Below, piece after piece: positions 45,361 through 53,747 of a DNA stretch of 64,000 bases. Below the pieces are notes generated by a model that was not told the origin of the DNA, made no database searches, and saw only the letters and a list, made by a program, of their open reading frames with translations. The position numbers were made by a program, and so were the translations under genes. Source of the DNA: an uncultured Ruminococcus sp. (GTDB lineage: Bacteria > Bacillota > Clostridia > Oscillospirales > Ruminococcaceae); contig CASEUJ010000040.1 of assembly GCA_949291125.1 (NCBI GenBank), forward strand, positions 55,500 through 119,499. The letters run 5' to 3'. Each line of letters opens with the position of its first letter. Position 1 is the first letter of the stretch.

Positions 45361-45897
45361 TCAAGTATGTATTCTAAACAGATCACCATCCTCGCTCCCG
45401 TCAGTTTCGAAATTCGATAGATCCGCTAAATTCAAGACTGGAATCCCCTTTTTCTGCGCCATACGCACTGTCTGTGCGGTTCCGGTTCTCTTCTTCTCGG
45501 GATCGCAGTAACAAATACAACAATCAGCCAGATCAACAAGTCTTTGATTTCGCTTTTGCATGCAGTCCTCCGTATAGGTTTCATCCAGAACTTCATAGGA
45601 ATCCGCTGCGTCAAAAATTACATCATATGCCTTTCGCTGTTTTTTTGTCCATCGTGCTGTCTGAATATCGGGTGGACACGGTAAGACCAGATGCAGCGCG
45701 ATACCGGGATACTCCATCCGCAAATCAAGTACTGCCTGTGCACAATATGTGTCAAATCCAATCGCACCGCCAGTATAAAAGTCCACAAACCCATTACTGA
45801 TTGATGTTTCAATCACGCGATATAATTCATGCAGCAGATCTGGCAGGGATCGTCTGGCAACTCTGCGGTGCCCAGTAAAACAAATTGCGCTTCCCAT
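45361..45897 (-). CDS. SLOG-superfamily protein (DUF1273/YpsA-like)
   Basis: 178 residues from the ATG at 45897 (GAGAGGAAATT ahead). Motifs: AICFTGHRR at the N-terminus, FYTGGAIGFDTYCAQ (Rossmann-like nucleotide loop), LVLPCPPDIQTARWTKKQR and CCICYCDPEKKRTGTAQTVRMAQKKGIPVLNL. This is the SLOG fold of DUF1273/YpsA proteins, which probably bind a nucleotide or nucleotide-derived signal. The cellular role is unknown. Confidence 0.82.
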   Translation of the reverse strand: MGSAICFTGHRRVARRSLPDLLHELYRVIETSISNGFVDFYTGGAIGFDTYCAQAVLDLRMEYPGIALHLVLPCPPDIQTARWTKKQRKAYDVIFDAADSYEVLDETYTEDCMQKRNQRLVDLADCCICYCDPEKKRTGTAQTVRMAQKKGIPVLNLADLSNFETDGSEDGDLFRIHT

Positions 45898-45920
45898 AAT
45901 TTCCTCTCTTTTTAACACTC

Positions 45921-45955
45921 AAAAAATGCCGCATGTATCTTTTGCGGCATTTTTC
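45921..45955. terminator. Terminator of sortase operon
   Basis: 12 bp stem AAAAATGCCGCA/TGCGGCATTTTT (45922-45933, 45943-45954), T-runs on both strands. It ends the operon 47540-45968. Confidence 0.85.
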
Positions 45956-45967
45956 TTCTCACTTGCT

Positions 45968-46840
45968 TTACGCATTTTTTCTATGTGATCTTCCAAAAAA
46001 CACATTGCTGCCCCATAAAGCAAAACCGATCACTAACAGCAAGATCCCGATCGCTAGCAAAAGCTGTGTCAAAGCAGTCATTATCCCGGTAAAGACGGCA
46101 TAAACTGCCGGATCCTTCAGAGAAAAGCGCTGTATCGCGGATGAACCCAAGATCGCCGCCGTCACAGTGGTCAAAAGTGCGCCCGATGCAAATAAACTTG
46201 TCCCGAGCCAATAGCGGCTTCGTGGGCGAGTCCAGCAAAGCAGTGCCCCAAGTACAACCGATACTACACCACACCCAATCAGCGCAACCCTCGACAATTG
46301 AAGTAGCGTAGATAGTTTGCTGAAAATGCCGGCTTTTTCCATTGTGCCAAAATGACAGACATCAATTGCATTTTGCACGGTGCTTTCTGCAGCATTGCGC
46401 ATTTCTTCCAGCTTTTGCGTATAAGTTTCGTCCTTTTCAAAATCGTTTTCCTCTGCATAGCTTTCAAAATATGCCTCTACTGCGTCCGAAACCGCAAGCA
46501 GACTGTCATCTGTATATAGTTTACCAGAATGGAGATTTTCATATGCCATTGTAACCTGATGCGCCATCTGATGTTCCAGCCAGTCTACCGTGATCACATC
46601 CATATAGACTTCTGCTGGAATTGCGGTGGTATTGTATTGGGTTTCAAAAGTTGTCTGTAGCGAGCTATGTACCTTTTCTGCGGCATTTTGCTTTTCGAGT
46701 TGCGATAATAGCAGAGATGGAGAACCGAGCACATAAGTTCCAACAACACCAGCCACAGTGCCAAGCACGAAAAACACTAACAGTACGCTCAAAATCAGCC
46801 GGACGATCATTCCTCGGCCTGATGAACCTTTTGCGCTCAT
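45968..46840 (-). CDS. Membrane protein with extracellular domain, sortase-linked
   Basis: 290 residues. One N-terminal membrane helix (about 11-36), an outer domain of about 145 residues rich in Glu and Tyr, then three C-terminal helices (about 183-203, 213-238, 250-280) and a basic tail RSHRKNA. I recognise no family. The start overlaps the sortase stop by ATGA, so it is translationally coupled to the sortase gene and may be an accessory of that system. Terminator follows. Confidence 0.75.
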   Translation of the reverse strand: MSAKGSSGRGMIVRLILSVLLVFFVLGTVAGVVGTYVLGSPSLLLSQLEKQNAAEKVHSSLQTTFETQYNTTAIPAEVYMDVITVDWLEHQMAHQVTMAYENLHSGKLYTDDSLLAVSDAVEAYFESYAEENDFEKDETYTQKLEEMRNAAESTVQNAIDVCHFGTMEKAGIFSKLSTLLQLSRVALIGCGVVSVVLGALLCWTRPRSRYWLGTSLFASGALLTTVTAAILGSSAIQRFSLKDPAVYAVFTGIMTALTQLLLAIGILLLVIGFALWGSNVFFGRSHRKNA

Positions 46841-47529
46841 GATGCATCCTCCTCACTCTGATAAAATGCCTTTTCCGTCAGTTCACAGATCACACCAACA
46901 CGCGCCGACGAAGACCCAAGCAGCTGCATCTCACAAGTATAAAGCGTCAGGCGATCATCCTCCTTCTCTTTGAGATAGGATTCATCCGATGCGTCAAATT
47001 CAATCGGCTCTTTGACAGTATAAGTAAATTTCCCATAAGTCGTATACAATGTCACCGTATCCCCGGCAGTAAGATCTGTCAAGTTGGAAAAGAATGTATT
47101 GACATGGGCACTAATAACAGAATTGCCGCTGTTGCCAATAGGTGCAGAAGATGGCGTCTGGCATGCGCCAAGCTCTAATAATTCTGAGCCGCCGCCCCAA
47201 TAAACCGGTACATAAAGATCAATGGACGCAGCTTCCAATATCGCACACTGACTTCCATAAGTCGGGACAATCACTTTCCCCTCTTCTGCAATTTCTCCTG
47301 CATATTCGGTATTGATATCCGCTTCTACAACATGCAACCCTGACGTCCCATCAGTAGTGACCGAAGCGCTGCCGTCCATAAATGCAATCCGCAGATATGT
47401 CTTTGCGAGTTCATACGGCCGGATCGCACAGAGCAACAATATCCCACCGCAGAGAATGGTGATCAAAATGGGCAGCAAAACTTGCAAAGCAAGCGGTAAA
47501 GATGTCACAGATTTTAGATTTCCTTTCAT
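46837..47529 (-). CDS. Sortase
   Basis: 230 residues from the ATG at 47529; longer starts run into the upstream gene. N-terminal membrane anchor (about 15-36), then a sortase beta-barrel. Catalytic residues: His in SAHVNT (H142), Cys in TLYTCEM (C199), Arg in SSARVGV (R210). Sortases cut a C-terminal sorting signal after Thr and link the protein to the wall or to another protein. The class is not assigned; the size and TLYTC fit class C/D-like enzymes. The gene just upstream encodes a plausible dedicated substrate. Confidence 0.9.
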   Translation of the reverse strand: MKGNLKSVTSLPLALQVLLPILITILCGGILLLCAIRPYELAKTYLRIAFMDGSASVTTDGTSGLHVVEADINTEYAGEIAEEGKVIVPTYGSQCAILEAASIDLYVPVYWGGGSELLELGACQTPSSAPIGNSGNSVISAHVNTFFSNLTDLTAGDTVTLYTTYGKFTYTVKEPIEFDASDESYLKEKEDDRLTLYTCEMQLLGSSSARVGVICELTEKAFYQSEEDAS

Positions 47530-47539
47530 ACAGCTTGCC

Positions 47540-48391
47540 TCACTCGTTATTTTTTCTGCCCATATACCAGAGCGTTCCGCCAATCCCAGCACATGCCAAT
47601 AGGATCGCACCGACACCGGCAAGGAGTGGCATCGTATACGAAATCCCAGTTTCCTCCACAGAATTGCCAAGCGTTGTCACGCTCATCAGATTACCGTCCT
47701 CATCTCGCGAACTAATGACGATCGCATCATCTGAAATAGAATCCACCGAGAAATTCAGTCCGAATGCATCGCTAGTATTCATCATGGATTCAATCATCTC
47801 CAGCTGTTTGTCCGTGTCCATTTCTTTAAGGATGCTGTTGCGTGCATCATTGCTCAAACCGCTTATAAATTCCTTGCGCTGTGCCGAAGGAAGACTATTG
47901 ACATATTCGATTTTTTCTTCTAATGAAAGCTGAATGAATTCCGAATCTGTCATAGTGGCCGAAGACTGTGTTCCATTTGCTCCAGTACCGACAGACTGCA
48001 TCCCTGTCGTCTGTGTATTCCCTGTTTGAGCAGATGTATTAGAAGAATTGCTGTTCCCGGAACCGGATGCTGTGCCTTGCGTTGTCGTGTTTCCCGCTGC
48101 CTCATCAAACACTTCTTCTACGACATTTTCCCGCTGTGCAGCATATTCTTGCAGTGCTGCCATTGCCTTTGCACAATACCCCGGAATATCCTCCTCCGGA
48201 ATTTTTCCGGAATCGATAAGGGCATATGCCTGATTCACATAAGCCGAAGCATTCGGATAGCCGATCTCATAAGCATATGCTGCCACATCCGCCGGAGTAT
48301 ATGCACTCGCGGTCATACCGGATATACCAAACACTGATAACAAGCCCAACCCACAAGCCAGACCGAGCAGCCGTGTTTTTGTTTTCTTCAT
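47540..48391 (-). CDS. Secreted surface protein, candidate sortase substrate
   Basis: 283 residues. Signal peptide 1-30; helical domain (31-95, with an AAYAYEIGYPNASAYVNQAY stretch); Ser/Thr/Gly/Asn-rich linker (100-148); second helical domain (148-205); short beta part; then VEETG (245-249), a hydrophobic segment (255-277) and RKNNE. The layout of a short motif, hydrophobic helix and basic tail is that of a cell-wall sorting signal, but with V-E-E-T-G in place of L-P-x-T-G. Together with the adjacent sortase this suggests a dedicated pair; that link is inference. Confidence 0.75.
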   Translation of the reverse strand: MKKTKTRLLGLACGLGLLSVFGISGMTASAYTPADVAAYAYEIGYPNASAYVNQAYALIDSGKIPEEDIPGYCAKAMAALQEYAAQRENVVEEVFDEAAGNTTTQGTASGSGNSNSSNTSAQTGNTQTTGMQSVGTGANGTQSSATMTDSEFIQLSLEEKIEYVNSLPSAQRKEFISGLSNDARNSILKEMDTDKQLEMIESMMNTSDAFGLNFSVDSISDDAIVISSRDEDGNLMSVTTLGNSVEETGISYTMPLLAGVGAILLACAGIGGTLWYMGRKNNE

Positions 48392-48468
48392 AAACTTTCA
48401 TCCTTTCTATCGCCCCCTGTGCAGTGTTACCATGGCGAATCCAAAGCATATCGCACAGGCATATACTC

Positions 48469-48497
48469 ATTATACCTGATCCTCTGCGAAAATGCAA
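48469..48497 (-). promoter_or_regulatory. Promoter of sortase operon
   Basis: Minus strand TTGCAT (48492-48497), 17 bp spacer, TATAAT (48469-48474). From here to the DUF2325 terminator (48671) I see no gene. Confidence 0.8.
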
Positions 48498-48670
48498 GCC
48501 TATCAGTGCAAAAGTTTGCGGTAACTTATAGATTTGGTCATAATGCACGATCAAAATACAAAAAATTCCATTTTTCAAAGAATAAGCTGCAATCCAAGGG
48601 AGAAAATAGCTTCATTTCTTGACAAGACCAGAGCGCAAAAAGAAAAATCGCGAAAAATGAGTGGGATTCA

Positions 48671-48713
48671 AAAAAGCCGTTTCCGACTTAGACACACATC
48701 GGAAACGACTTTT
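48671..48713 (-). terminator. Terminator of DUF2325 gene
   Basis: 12 bp stem AGCCGTTTCCGA/TCGGAAACGACT with one G-U pair (48675-48686, 48699-48710), then TTTTT on the minus strand. Confidence 0.75.
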
Positions 48714-48735
48714 AGATAATTGTGAAAAATTTTTC

Positions 48736-49032
48736 TTATGTACAGGATGATACCATCCCGTGTTCGCCCAACAGCGAGCGCAATGCAGAAATGCTGCTGC
48801 TCTGGATACGTGCGATCGGGATCGAATTCTTTTTCGCTGCCTTCATCGCACCCTGTACCATTTTATGTGATACAGTCCTTGTAAATAAGATCATAAGATC
48901 CGGAGAACCAATCTTCTTTTCAATCGGTCCGGTTTCCTTCGGAAATACCTTTGCCGTACAACCGTGTGCACTGCATACGTCCACATATTGTCGGCTCATG
49001 CGCTCATTTCCACCAATAATAACAACGCTCAT
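48736..49032 (-). CDS. DUF2325 family protein
   Basis: 98 residues: MSVVIIGGNERMSRQYVDVCSAHGC ... DLMILFTRTVSHKMVQGAMKAAKKNSIPIARIQSSSISAL. This is the compact Rossmann-like DUF2325 pattern, with a conserved Cys/His set (C20, H23, C25; later TVSHKM) that could hold a metal or nucleotide. Function unknown. It has its own promoter with a TTAG/CTAA dyad at the start site, suggesting metal-dependent control (inference). Confidence 0.8.
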   Translation of the reverse strand: MSVVIIGGNERMSRQYVDVCSAHGCTAKVFPKETGPIEKKIGSPDLMILFTRTVSHKMVQGAMKAAKKNSIPIARIQSSSISALRSLLGEHGMVSSCT

Positions 49033-49141
49033 AACTCACCTCACATTCCTCTAAATTTGTAAATTTCTGGCAGGTCAACTCCAATGCAAGGCAAAGACTG
49101 CAATCTATTCTGCAATTGCAGCCGGGGACCTTCGCCTATGC

Positions 49142-49189
49142 GTTAGCATTGACTAACTATAGGATAACATAAAAATTTATTCTTGTCAA
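49142..49189 (-). promoter_or_regulatory. Promoter and operator-like dyad of DUF2325 gene
   Basis: Minus strand TTGACA (49184-49189), 17 bp spacer, TATCCT (49161-49166) with TGT before it. Immediately downstream lies the dyad GTTAG-N6-CTAAC (49142-49157), of the TTAG...CTAA type bound by DtxR/IdeR-like metal repressors. The remaining leader (49033-49141) contains the palindrome CTGCAATTGCAG (49110-49121) and can fold (GGCGAAG with CUUUGCC). Confidence 0.6.
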
Positions 49190-49371
49190 GCATATTCTCG
49201 AAAACTTTACAAAAAAATATCCGCACACCTAACATGCACGAATATTTCAAAAAGGATAAAAACAATAGCAGAGTTTCGCAAAGACGCCAGGAATCTTTTC
49301 GATTCTCCATTCGACCAGTTGAGATCATCGCCATCTGCTACCGGACAATGTACCGACAACATCCGAGCCAA

Positions 49372-50931
49372 TTAAGAGCAAAGCGCACCCTTTGTGGATT
49401 GTTCACGCTTTACTTTTTTCGAAGTAGTCTTATCAAATTCTGTTTTGCGAATGCGCAGCCGCCGGATCATCTTTGCCGAAGATACAGTTTGATTAACCTC
49501 CTGTACTTGTTCCTGAAACAGACGCTGCACTCTATCGATGCCGTTTATCGCCAAAAATTCTGCATTCGGATAAATTTCTGCGGTGATCATGCCATCTTCG
49601 GCATATATCAATATTTCAGAGAGCCAGTCGAAACCGGAAAATTTATGCTCCAGTTCTTCCGGCGAAACATTCTCACCATTGCTCAGAATAATCAAATTTT
49701 TCTTTCTACCGGTGATAAAGACATGACGGGATGCATCCACATATCCTAGGTCGCCGGTTTTGAGCCAGCCGTCCTCGGTGAGCATTTCTGCTGTCGCAGT
49801 GGGATTTTTATAATAGCCCATCATGACTGATCCGCTTTTTGCCCAGATTTCACCTTCGACAACGCGCACTTCGCAGCCGTTTACGATCGTGCCAACATCG
49901 CCTATACTGTCATCTTCCAGGCTTGCTGTCGAAATTCTAGGTGAACACTCAGTCATACCATAGCCCTGTGCAATGGGAATCCCAAGCTCGCGGTAGGCTG
50001 TGATCAAGCGCGGACTTAAGTAGGCGCCGCCGCTGTAGATCCCACGAAGCTTAGGCCCAAACACGGCTCGTGCAATCGCTTGGATCGGCACATCTGGCTT
50101 GGCTGCCGCCGCTGCCTGGATCTTCTTATAAATCGTTTCTGCGATCATAGGTACCAACAAGATCAATGTCGGTTGGAATAGCTTCAGATTCTGCGGAATC
50201 CGCATCATAGACTCATTGACACAAACCGTAGTGCCATAACGCAAAGAAAGCAGAATATCACACGTAAAGCAATATACATGGTGAATAGGCAGAACCGTCA
50301 GAAGCACATCTTCCGGTGAGCTTTCGCCGTCCTGACACATGGTATTGTCAATAAGATTCGCATGAGAAAGCATGACGCCTTTACTCAACCCTGTTGTCCC
50401 GGAAGTAAAAAGAATCGCTGCACAGGATTCCGGATCTAATGCCTCCCAATGTGCCGGTACATAATCCTGCAGAATCTGTTCCATGGTCATAAGTTCCGGA
50501 TGTTCTGGAACCGCGCCAAGAGAAACAAATGTTTGTACTTTCGGGCAACCAGCACGAACGGCATCCAACATTGGAATATAGCGCGGTTCGAAGAAAAGCA
50601 CCTCTGCATCGGATCGACGCAGATGATCGCATAGATCTTCTTCCTTCATCTGTGCATCCAGAGGAATAATCACATTGCCGCTGCCAACCGTACCAAAATA
50701 GGCGAACAGATATGCGCTACTGGTGCTGCCGATGACAGCTGCGTGCAAAGGTTTATCTCCGGATTGTGTCACCAGAAATGACGAAACCTTCCGGCTATTC
50801 TCATAGAGCGTCACAAATGAAGTGTCCCGGATTTCATGCCCCTGCTTTTCTCGTAAAAAGGTCTTTTCTCCATAACATTTTGCCGCCTGTATAATCAGAT
50901 CTTGTAGAGTTTTTATCGATGTTTTTTCCAT
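49372..50931 (-). CDS. Acyl/aryl-AMP ligase of discrete NRPS-like locus
   Basis: 519 residues of the ANL (AMP-binding) superfamily: AILFTSGTTGLSKGV (A3 motif, about 172-186), IPIAQGYGMTECSP (A5), WLKTGDLGYVD (A7) and the C-terminal hinge GRKKNLIILSNGENVSPEELE (A8). The terminal Lys region is TEFDKTTSKKVKRE. It would activate a carboxylate as an acyl-adenylate and probably load it on the carrier protein encoded 12 bases upstream in the operon. The substrate cannot be read from sequence; fatty or aryl acids are possible. Last gene of the operon; no clear terminator is seen between it and the DUF2325 promoter. Confidence 0.88.
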   Translation of the reverse strand: MEKTSIKTLQDLIIQAAKCYGEKTFLREKQGHEIRDTSFVTLYENSRKVSSFLVTQSGDKPLHAAVIGSTSSAYLFAYFGTVGSGNVIIPLDAQMKEEDLCDHLRRSDAEVLFFEPRYIPMLDAVRAGCPKVQTFVSLGAVPEHPELMTMEQILQDYVPAHWEALDPESCAAILFTSGTTGLSKGVMLSHANLIDNTMCQDGESSPEDVLLTVLPIHHVYCFTCDILLSLRYGTTVCVNESMMRIPQNLKLFQPTLILLVPMIAETIYKKIQAAAAAKPDVPIQAIARAVFGPKLRGIYSGGAYLSPRLITAYRELGIPIAQGYGMTECSPRISTASLEDDSIGDVGTIVNGCEVRVVEGEIWAKSGSVMMGYYKNPTATAEMLTEDGWLKTGDLGYVDASRHVFITGRKKNLIILSNGENVSPEELEHKFSGFDWLSEILIYAEDGMITAEIYPNAEFLAINGIDRVQRLFQEQVQEVNQTVSSAKMIRRLRIRKTEFDKTTSKKVKREQSTKGALCS

Positions 50932-50943
50932 ATTATCCTCCCC

Positions 50944-51174
50944 TTATTTACTCTGAAGGGATTCCAGATAGGTGATGGCATCACCAACGGTATGCAATTC
51001 CATAACCTCCTGCTCATCGATCATCACATCCAGACGATCTTCCAAATCGCCCAGAAAGCTCATGAAATCATAAGAGTTGAAATGCAGATCCTCGATAAAG
51101 CGTGCATCCGGTGTAATTTCCTCAGGATCTACATCTACATATTCAGTGATAATAGTTTTCATCTGTTCTAACAT
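50944..51174 (-). CDS. Acyl carrier protein
   Basis: 76 residues from the ATG at 51174 (a GTG two codons earlier is closer to AGGAGG and may be used instead). Four-helix ACP pattern: IITEYVDVDPEEITPDARFIEDLHFNSYDFMSFLGDLEDRL. The Ser in FNSYDF (S34) is the phosphopantetheine site, with Asn in place of the usual Asp before it. It sits between the AMP-ligase and condensation protein genes, so it probably carries the acyl group between them. It is distinct from a fatty-acid-synthesis ACP cluster; no other fab genes are near. Confidence 0.92.
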   Translation of the reverse strand: MLEQMKTIITEYVDVDPEEITPDARFIEDLHFNSYDFMSFLGDLEDRLDVMIDEQEVMELHTVGDAITYLESLQSK

Positions 51175-51189
51175 GGTCACATATCCTCC

Positions 51190-52599
51190 TCAGATCATTT
51201 CCAGAATTTCTCCGATGGTTCTACTGCTATTCTCAATCCCACGGAACAAAACACGGCAGAGATAATAGTATAGGTATTCCATCTCATAGTCGGTAACGGC
51301 TTCTTTTTGATATTCAAAGTTGAAATCAAGACCATTGTCTTCCACTCGGTGCATAACTGTTAAGTACAGCGGCTGAGCAGCCACACCGTTGGTATACCAG
51401 AAGCTCTTATACGGGATATCCGGAATCTTCTCAACATTCTGACGCAACGTCATCGGTTGGTAGGTCAAGCTCAGGCTTTCATAGCTGGTGTTCGGTGCCG
51501 TGTTCCAATACTTGACGCGACGGATCATTTGTTCTACCGGATCGAAGTTCGCATGGCGGAAGATGCGATTCTGCTCTTCCTGAATGATATGCAGACCTTC
51601 CAAGAAGGTAGTTTCCGGTTCCATAATAGTACGCAACGGAAAGAAGTGAATTCTTGTTCCACCAGAACGTTTTTCTAAGAGCGTCCCGCGCCTTGCTACA
51701 CAGCTTTTAATGGAAACATCTTTTTCATCGTTATTGAACTTCGACAATACCGTGCGCAGTCCCATCAGAAGCAGACATACCATTGGCACATGACTTTCTT
51801 CGCAGAACTGCATCAATCGATCCGACGGTTCTTTTTCGAGATGATATACAGAGATCGACGCCAACGGACTACGGGAAGCGATGCTTGCACTTCGCTGATT
51901 CGGGTTCCCGGATTCGCGGCGCTGGGTGATGAGGCGTCCCATGCCATTAAAGTCAGTATACATCGGTTCGCTCTTTGCGATCTCTTCCATCCAGAATTTC
52001 TCATCCCGCTGACGCGCCTTGGAGTTTGCCTCATATGCCAGATCTCGTTCGAGAGCCTTGATATATGGCTGCATCGGTTTTGGTCTTTCTGTGCCATAGC
52101 GTTTTGCACAATAGAGCTGTAGAATATCGGTATAAAATGTAATGATTGAGCTGGAGTCCATCGTCATATGATCGACTTTGCTGTAGATCCCATTATAGCC
52201 ATCGGGGAGCTTAATCATAACCACTTCATTCATTGGTGAATGAAACCGCTTGAAGGGGATCGCCGTCCACTTACGCATCTCATTGTGTGCATCTTCCTCA
52301 TTCCACTGTGAAAAGTCCACAAGCCTGATCTCGCGATCCTCGTTTGGTACCAGGTATTGATACACTTCGCCATTTTCGTCCTGTAGGAAACGCAGACGCA
52401 TAGAATCAAGGCGAGCATACGCCTCGTAAATTGCATCTTTCAGCAACGTAAAGTCTACATCCTGCTGAATGTACAGACCAGTACCAATATTCAACAGCTG
52501 GTGATAGGGGCAAGCAAGCCGGGAAAAATTGTGGATGCGCTGTGCTGCTGTCAGTGGATACGCTTGTACCATTACATTATTGACCTGAAATTCTTTCAT
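51190..52599 (-). CDS. Stand-alone condensation-domain protein
   Basis: 469 residues from the ATG at 52599 (GAGGAG ahead). Condensation/acyltransferase superfamily (chloramphenicol acetyltransferase fold): N-terminal YPLTAAQRIHNFSRL, the catalytic VDHMTMDSSS (HxxxD variant of HHxxxDG) around residue 155, and a later pattern typical of NRPS C domains (RMRF/RLRF and latch region). It would join the ACP-bound acyl group to an amine or alcohol acceptor. No adenylation or thioesterase domain is fused to it. The gene lies 10 bases after the hydrolase gene. Confidence 0.82.
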   Translation of the reverse strand: MKEFQVNNVMVQAYPLTAAQRIHNFSRLACPYHQLLNIGTGLYIQQDVDFTLLKDAIYEAYARLDSMRLRFLQDENGEVYQYLVPNEDREIRLVDFSQWNEEDAHNEMRKWTAIPFKRFHSPMNEVVMIKLPDGYNGIYSKVDHMTMDSSSIITFYTDILQLYCAKRYGTERPKPMQPYIKALERDLAYEANSKARQRDEKFWMEEIAKSEPMYTDFNGMGRLITQRRESGNPNQRSASIASRSPLASISVYHLEKEPSDRLMQFCEESHVPMVCLLLMGLRTVLSKFNNDEKDVSIKSCVARRGTLLEKRSGGTRIHFFPLRTIMEPETTFLEGLHIIQEEQNRIFRHANFDPVEQMIRRVKYWNTAPNTSYESLSLTYQPMTLRQNVEKIPDIPYKSFWYTNGVAAQPLYLTVMHRVEDNGLDFNFEYQKEAVTDYEMEYLYYYLCRVLFRGIENSSRTIGEILEMI

Positions 52600-52609
52600 A
52601 ACAATCTCC

Positions 52610-53587
52610 TCATGCATTCACATCTGACGGAATCCACTTATCAATAAACTTGGATTCGGCTTCTTCATACTGTGGCATATTTTCATAATAGCTTGCACCA
52701 TGACCGGCATGTTTGACAATCAACAGCTCTTTTGGCGAAACACATGCTGCATAGTTTTCATGCGTCATGCGGGTAGGAACGAAATTATCTTCCTCGCCAT
52801 GAATGAACAATACTGGACGATCGGTTTGTTTCAATGCCGTCAGCGTGGAATAATCCTGGAATCCATATCCCGCTTTTTTCCGACAGAATGCCGAATTGAT
52901 GTTCATGATCGGGAATGCCGGCAAATGATAATCTCGTTTCAGAATATGTGTGAAAACGTCATAGGGCGAGGTAAACGCACAGTCGGCAATCACGCCCTTC
53001 ACCGACTTTGGTAAAGTCGGATCGCCAAGCGTCATAAGAACTGTTGTCGCCCCCATCGAAGTTCCATGGAGCAAAATCCGCTTTTTCCCGTCAAAGCGTC
53101 TTTCTACATAATCGATCCATGCACGACAATCAAACCGATCGAGAATTCCGAAGCCGATATATTTGCCCTCGCTTTCGCCATGCGCCCGGTGATCCGGAAT
53201 CAGGCAATCAAAGCCAAGCTTATGAAAAAAGCAAGAGTGAGCCGCAAAGTCGTTCATGCCGCAACTGGTGTAACCATGACAGCCAATTACAAGTCGGTCA
53301 GAAGGCTTATCTGCCGGTAGATAATACGCATGCAACTTGATGCCGTCCCTGGCAGTGATTGCCACCGGCTCAAGCTTTTGTTCCATGAGCCACTCTTTGC
53401 GCGGGCCAATCAGCTTTTTATACTCTTCCCACTTTGCCATATCTGCCATCTCGCTGATATCCACTTTGACTTCATCCTGCCGTGGAATGACACGGTTAAA
53501 CAGCGTCAGAGCACCGCCTACCGAAGCCACGGCTCCGGCAAGCACTACGCCGCCAGCAATTGCACCAATCAGCAACCCTGTTTCCAT
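52610..53587 (-). CDS. Membrane-anchored alpha/beta hydrolase
   Basis: 325 residues. N-terminal Gly/Ala-rich membrane segment (about 3-30), then an alpha/beta hydrolase (about 75-320): CHGYTS (oxyanion loop), DHRAHGES, nucleophile Ser in HGTSMG (S177), Asp region GEEDNFVP and His in KHAGHGA. It resembles the YqkD/BEM46-like group. As first gene of the NRPS-like operon it could release or process the product. Whether it faces outward is not certain. Confidence 0.88.
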   Translation of the reverse strand: METGLLIGAIAGGVVLAGAVASVGGALTLFNRVIPRQDEVKVDISEMADMAKWEEYKKLIGPRKEWLMEQKLEPVAITARDGIKLHAYYLPADKPSDRLVIGCHGYTSCGMNDFAAHSCFFHKLGFDCLIPDHRAHGESEGKYIGFGILDRFDCRAWIDYVERRFDGKKRILLHGTSMGATTVLMTLGDPTLPKSVKGVIADCAFTSPYDVFTHILKRDYHLPAFPIMNINSAFCRKKAGYGFQDYSTLTALKQTDRPVLFIHGEEDNFVPTRMTHENYAACVSPKELLIVKHAGHGASYYENMPQYEEAESKFIDKWIPSDVNA

Positions 53588-53611
53588 TTTTATCGCACTT
53601 TCCTTTCTTTC

Positions 53612-53666
53612 GACCTTCGGTCAAATTTAACACTTATATATTAGCATACTTTCGACCGACGGTCAA
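53612..53666 (-). promoter_or_regulatory. Promoter of NRPS-like operon with two TetR-type operators
   Basis: Minus strand TTGACC (53661-53666), 17 bp spacer, TAATAT (53638-53643). Two copies of a dyad, TCGACC-NN(N)-GGTCA type: GACCGACGGTC (53654-53664) overlapping the -35 box and GACCTTCGGTC (53612-53622) downstream of the start site. Centres are 42 bp apart, four helical turns. Likely sites for the divergent TetR protein. Confidence 0.75.
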
Positions 53667-53685
53667 GTACTTTTCGAAATTTCTC

Positions 53686-53714
53686 TTGTCAAACTCAAAA
53701 GTTTGTGATATAAT
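53686..53714 (+). promoter_or_regulatory. Promoter of tetR-hpt
   Basis: TTGTCA (53686-53691), 17 bp spacer, TATAAT (53709-53714). An AAACT/AGTTT dyad lies in the spacer. Confidence 0.8.
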
Positions 53715-53747
53715 GAGAAAAATGAATTAGAAAGTACAGGGTTCTCT

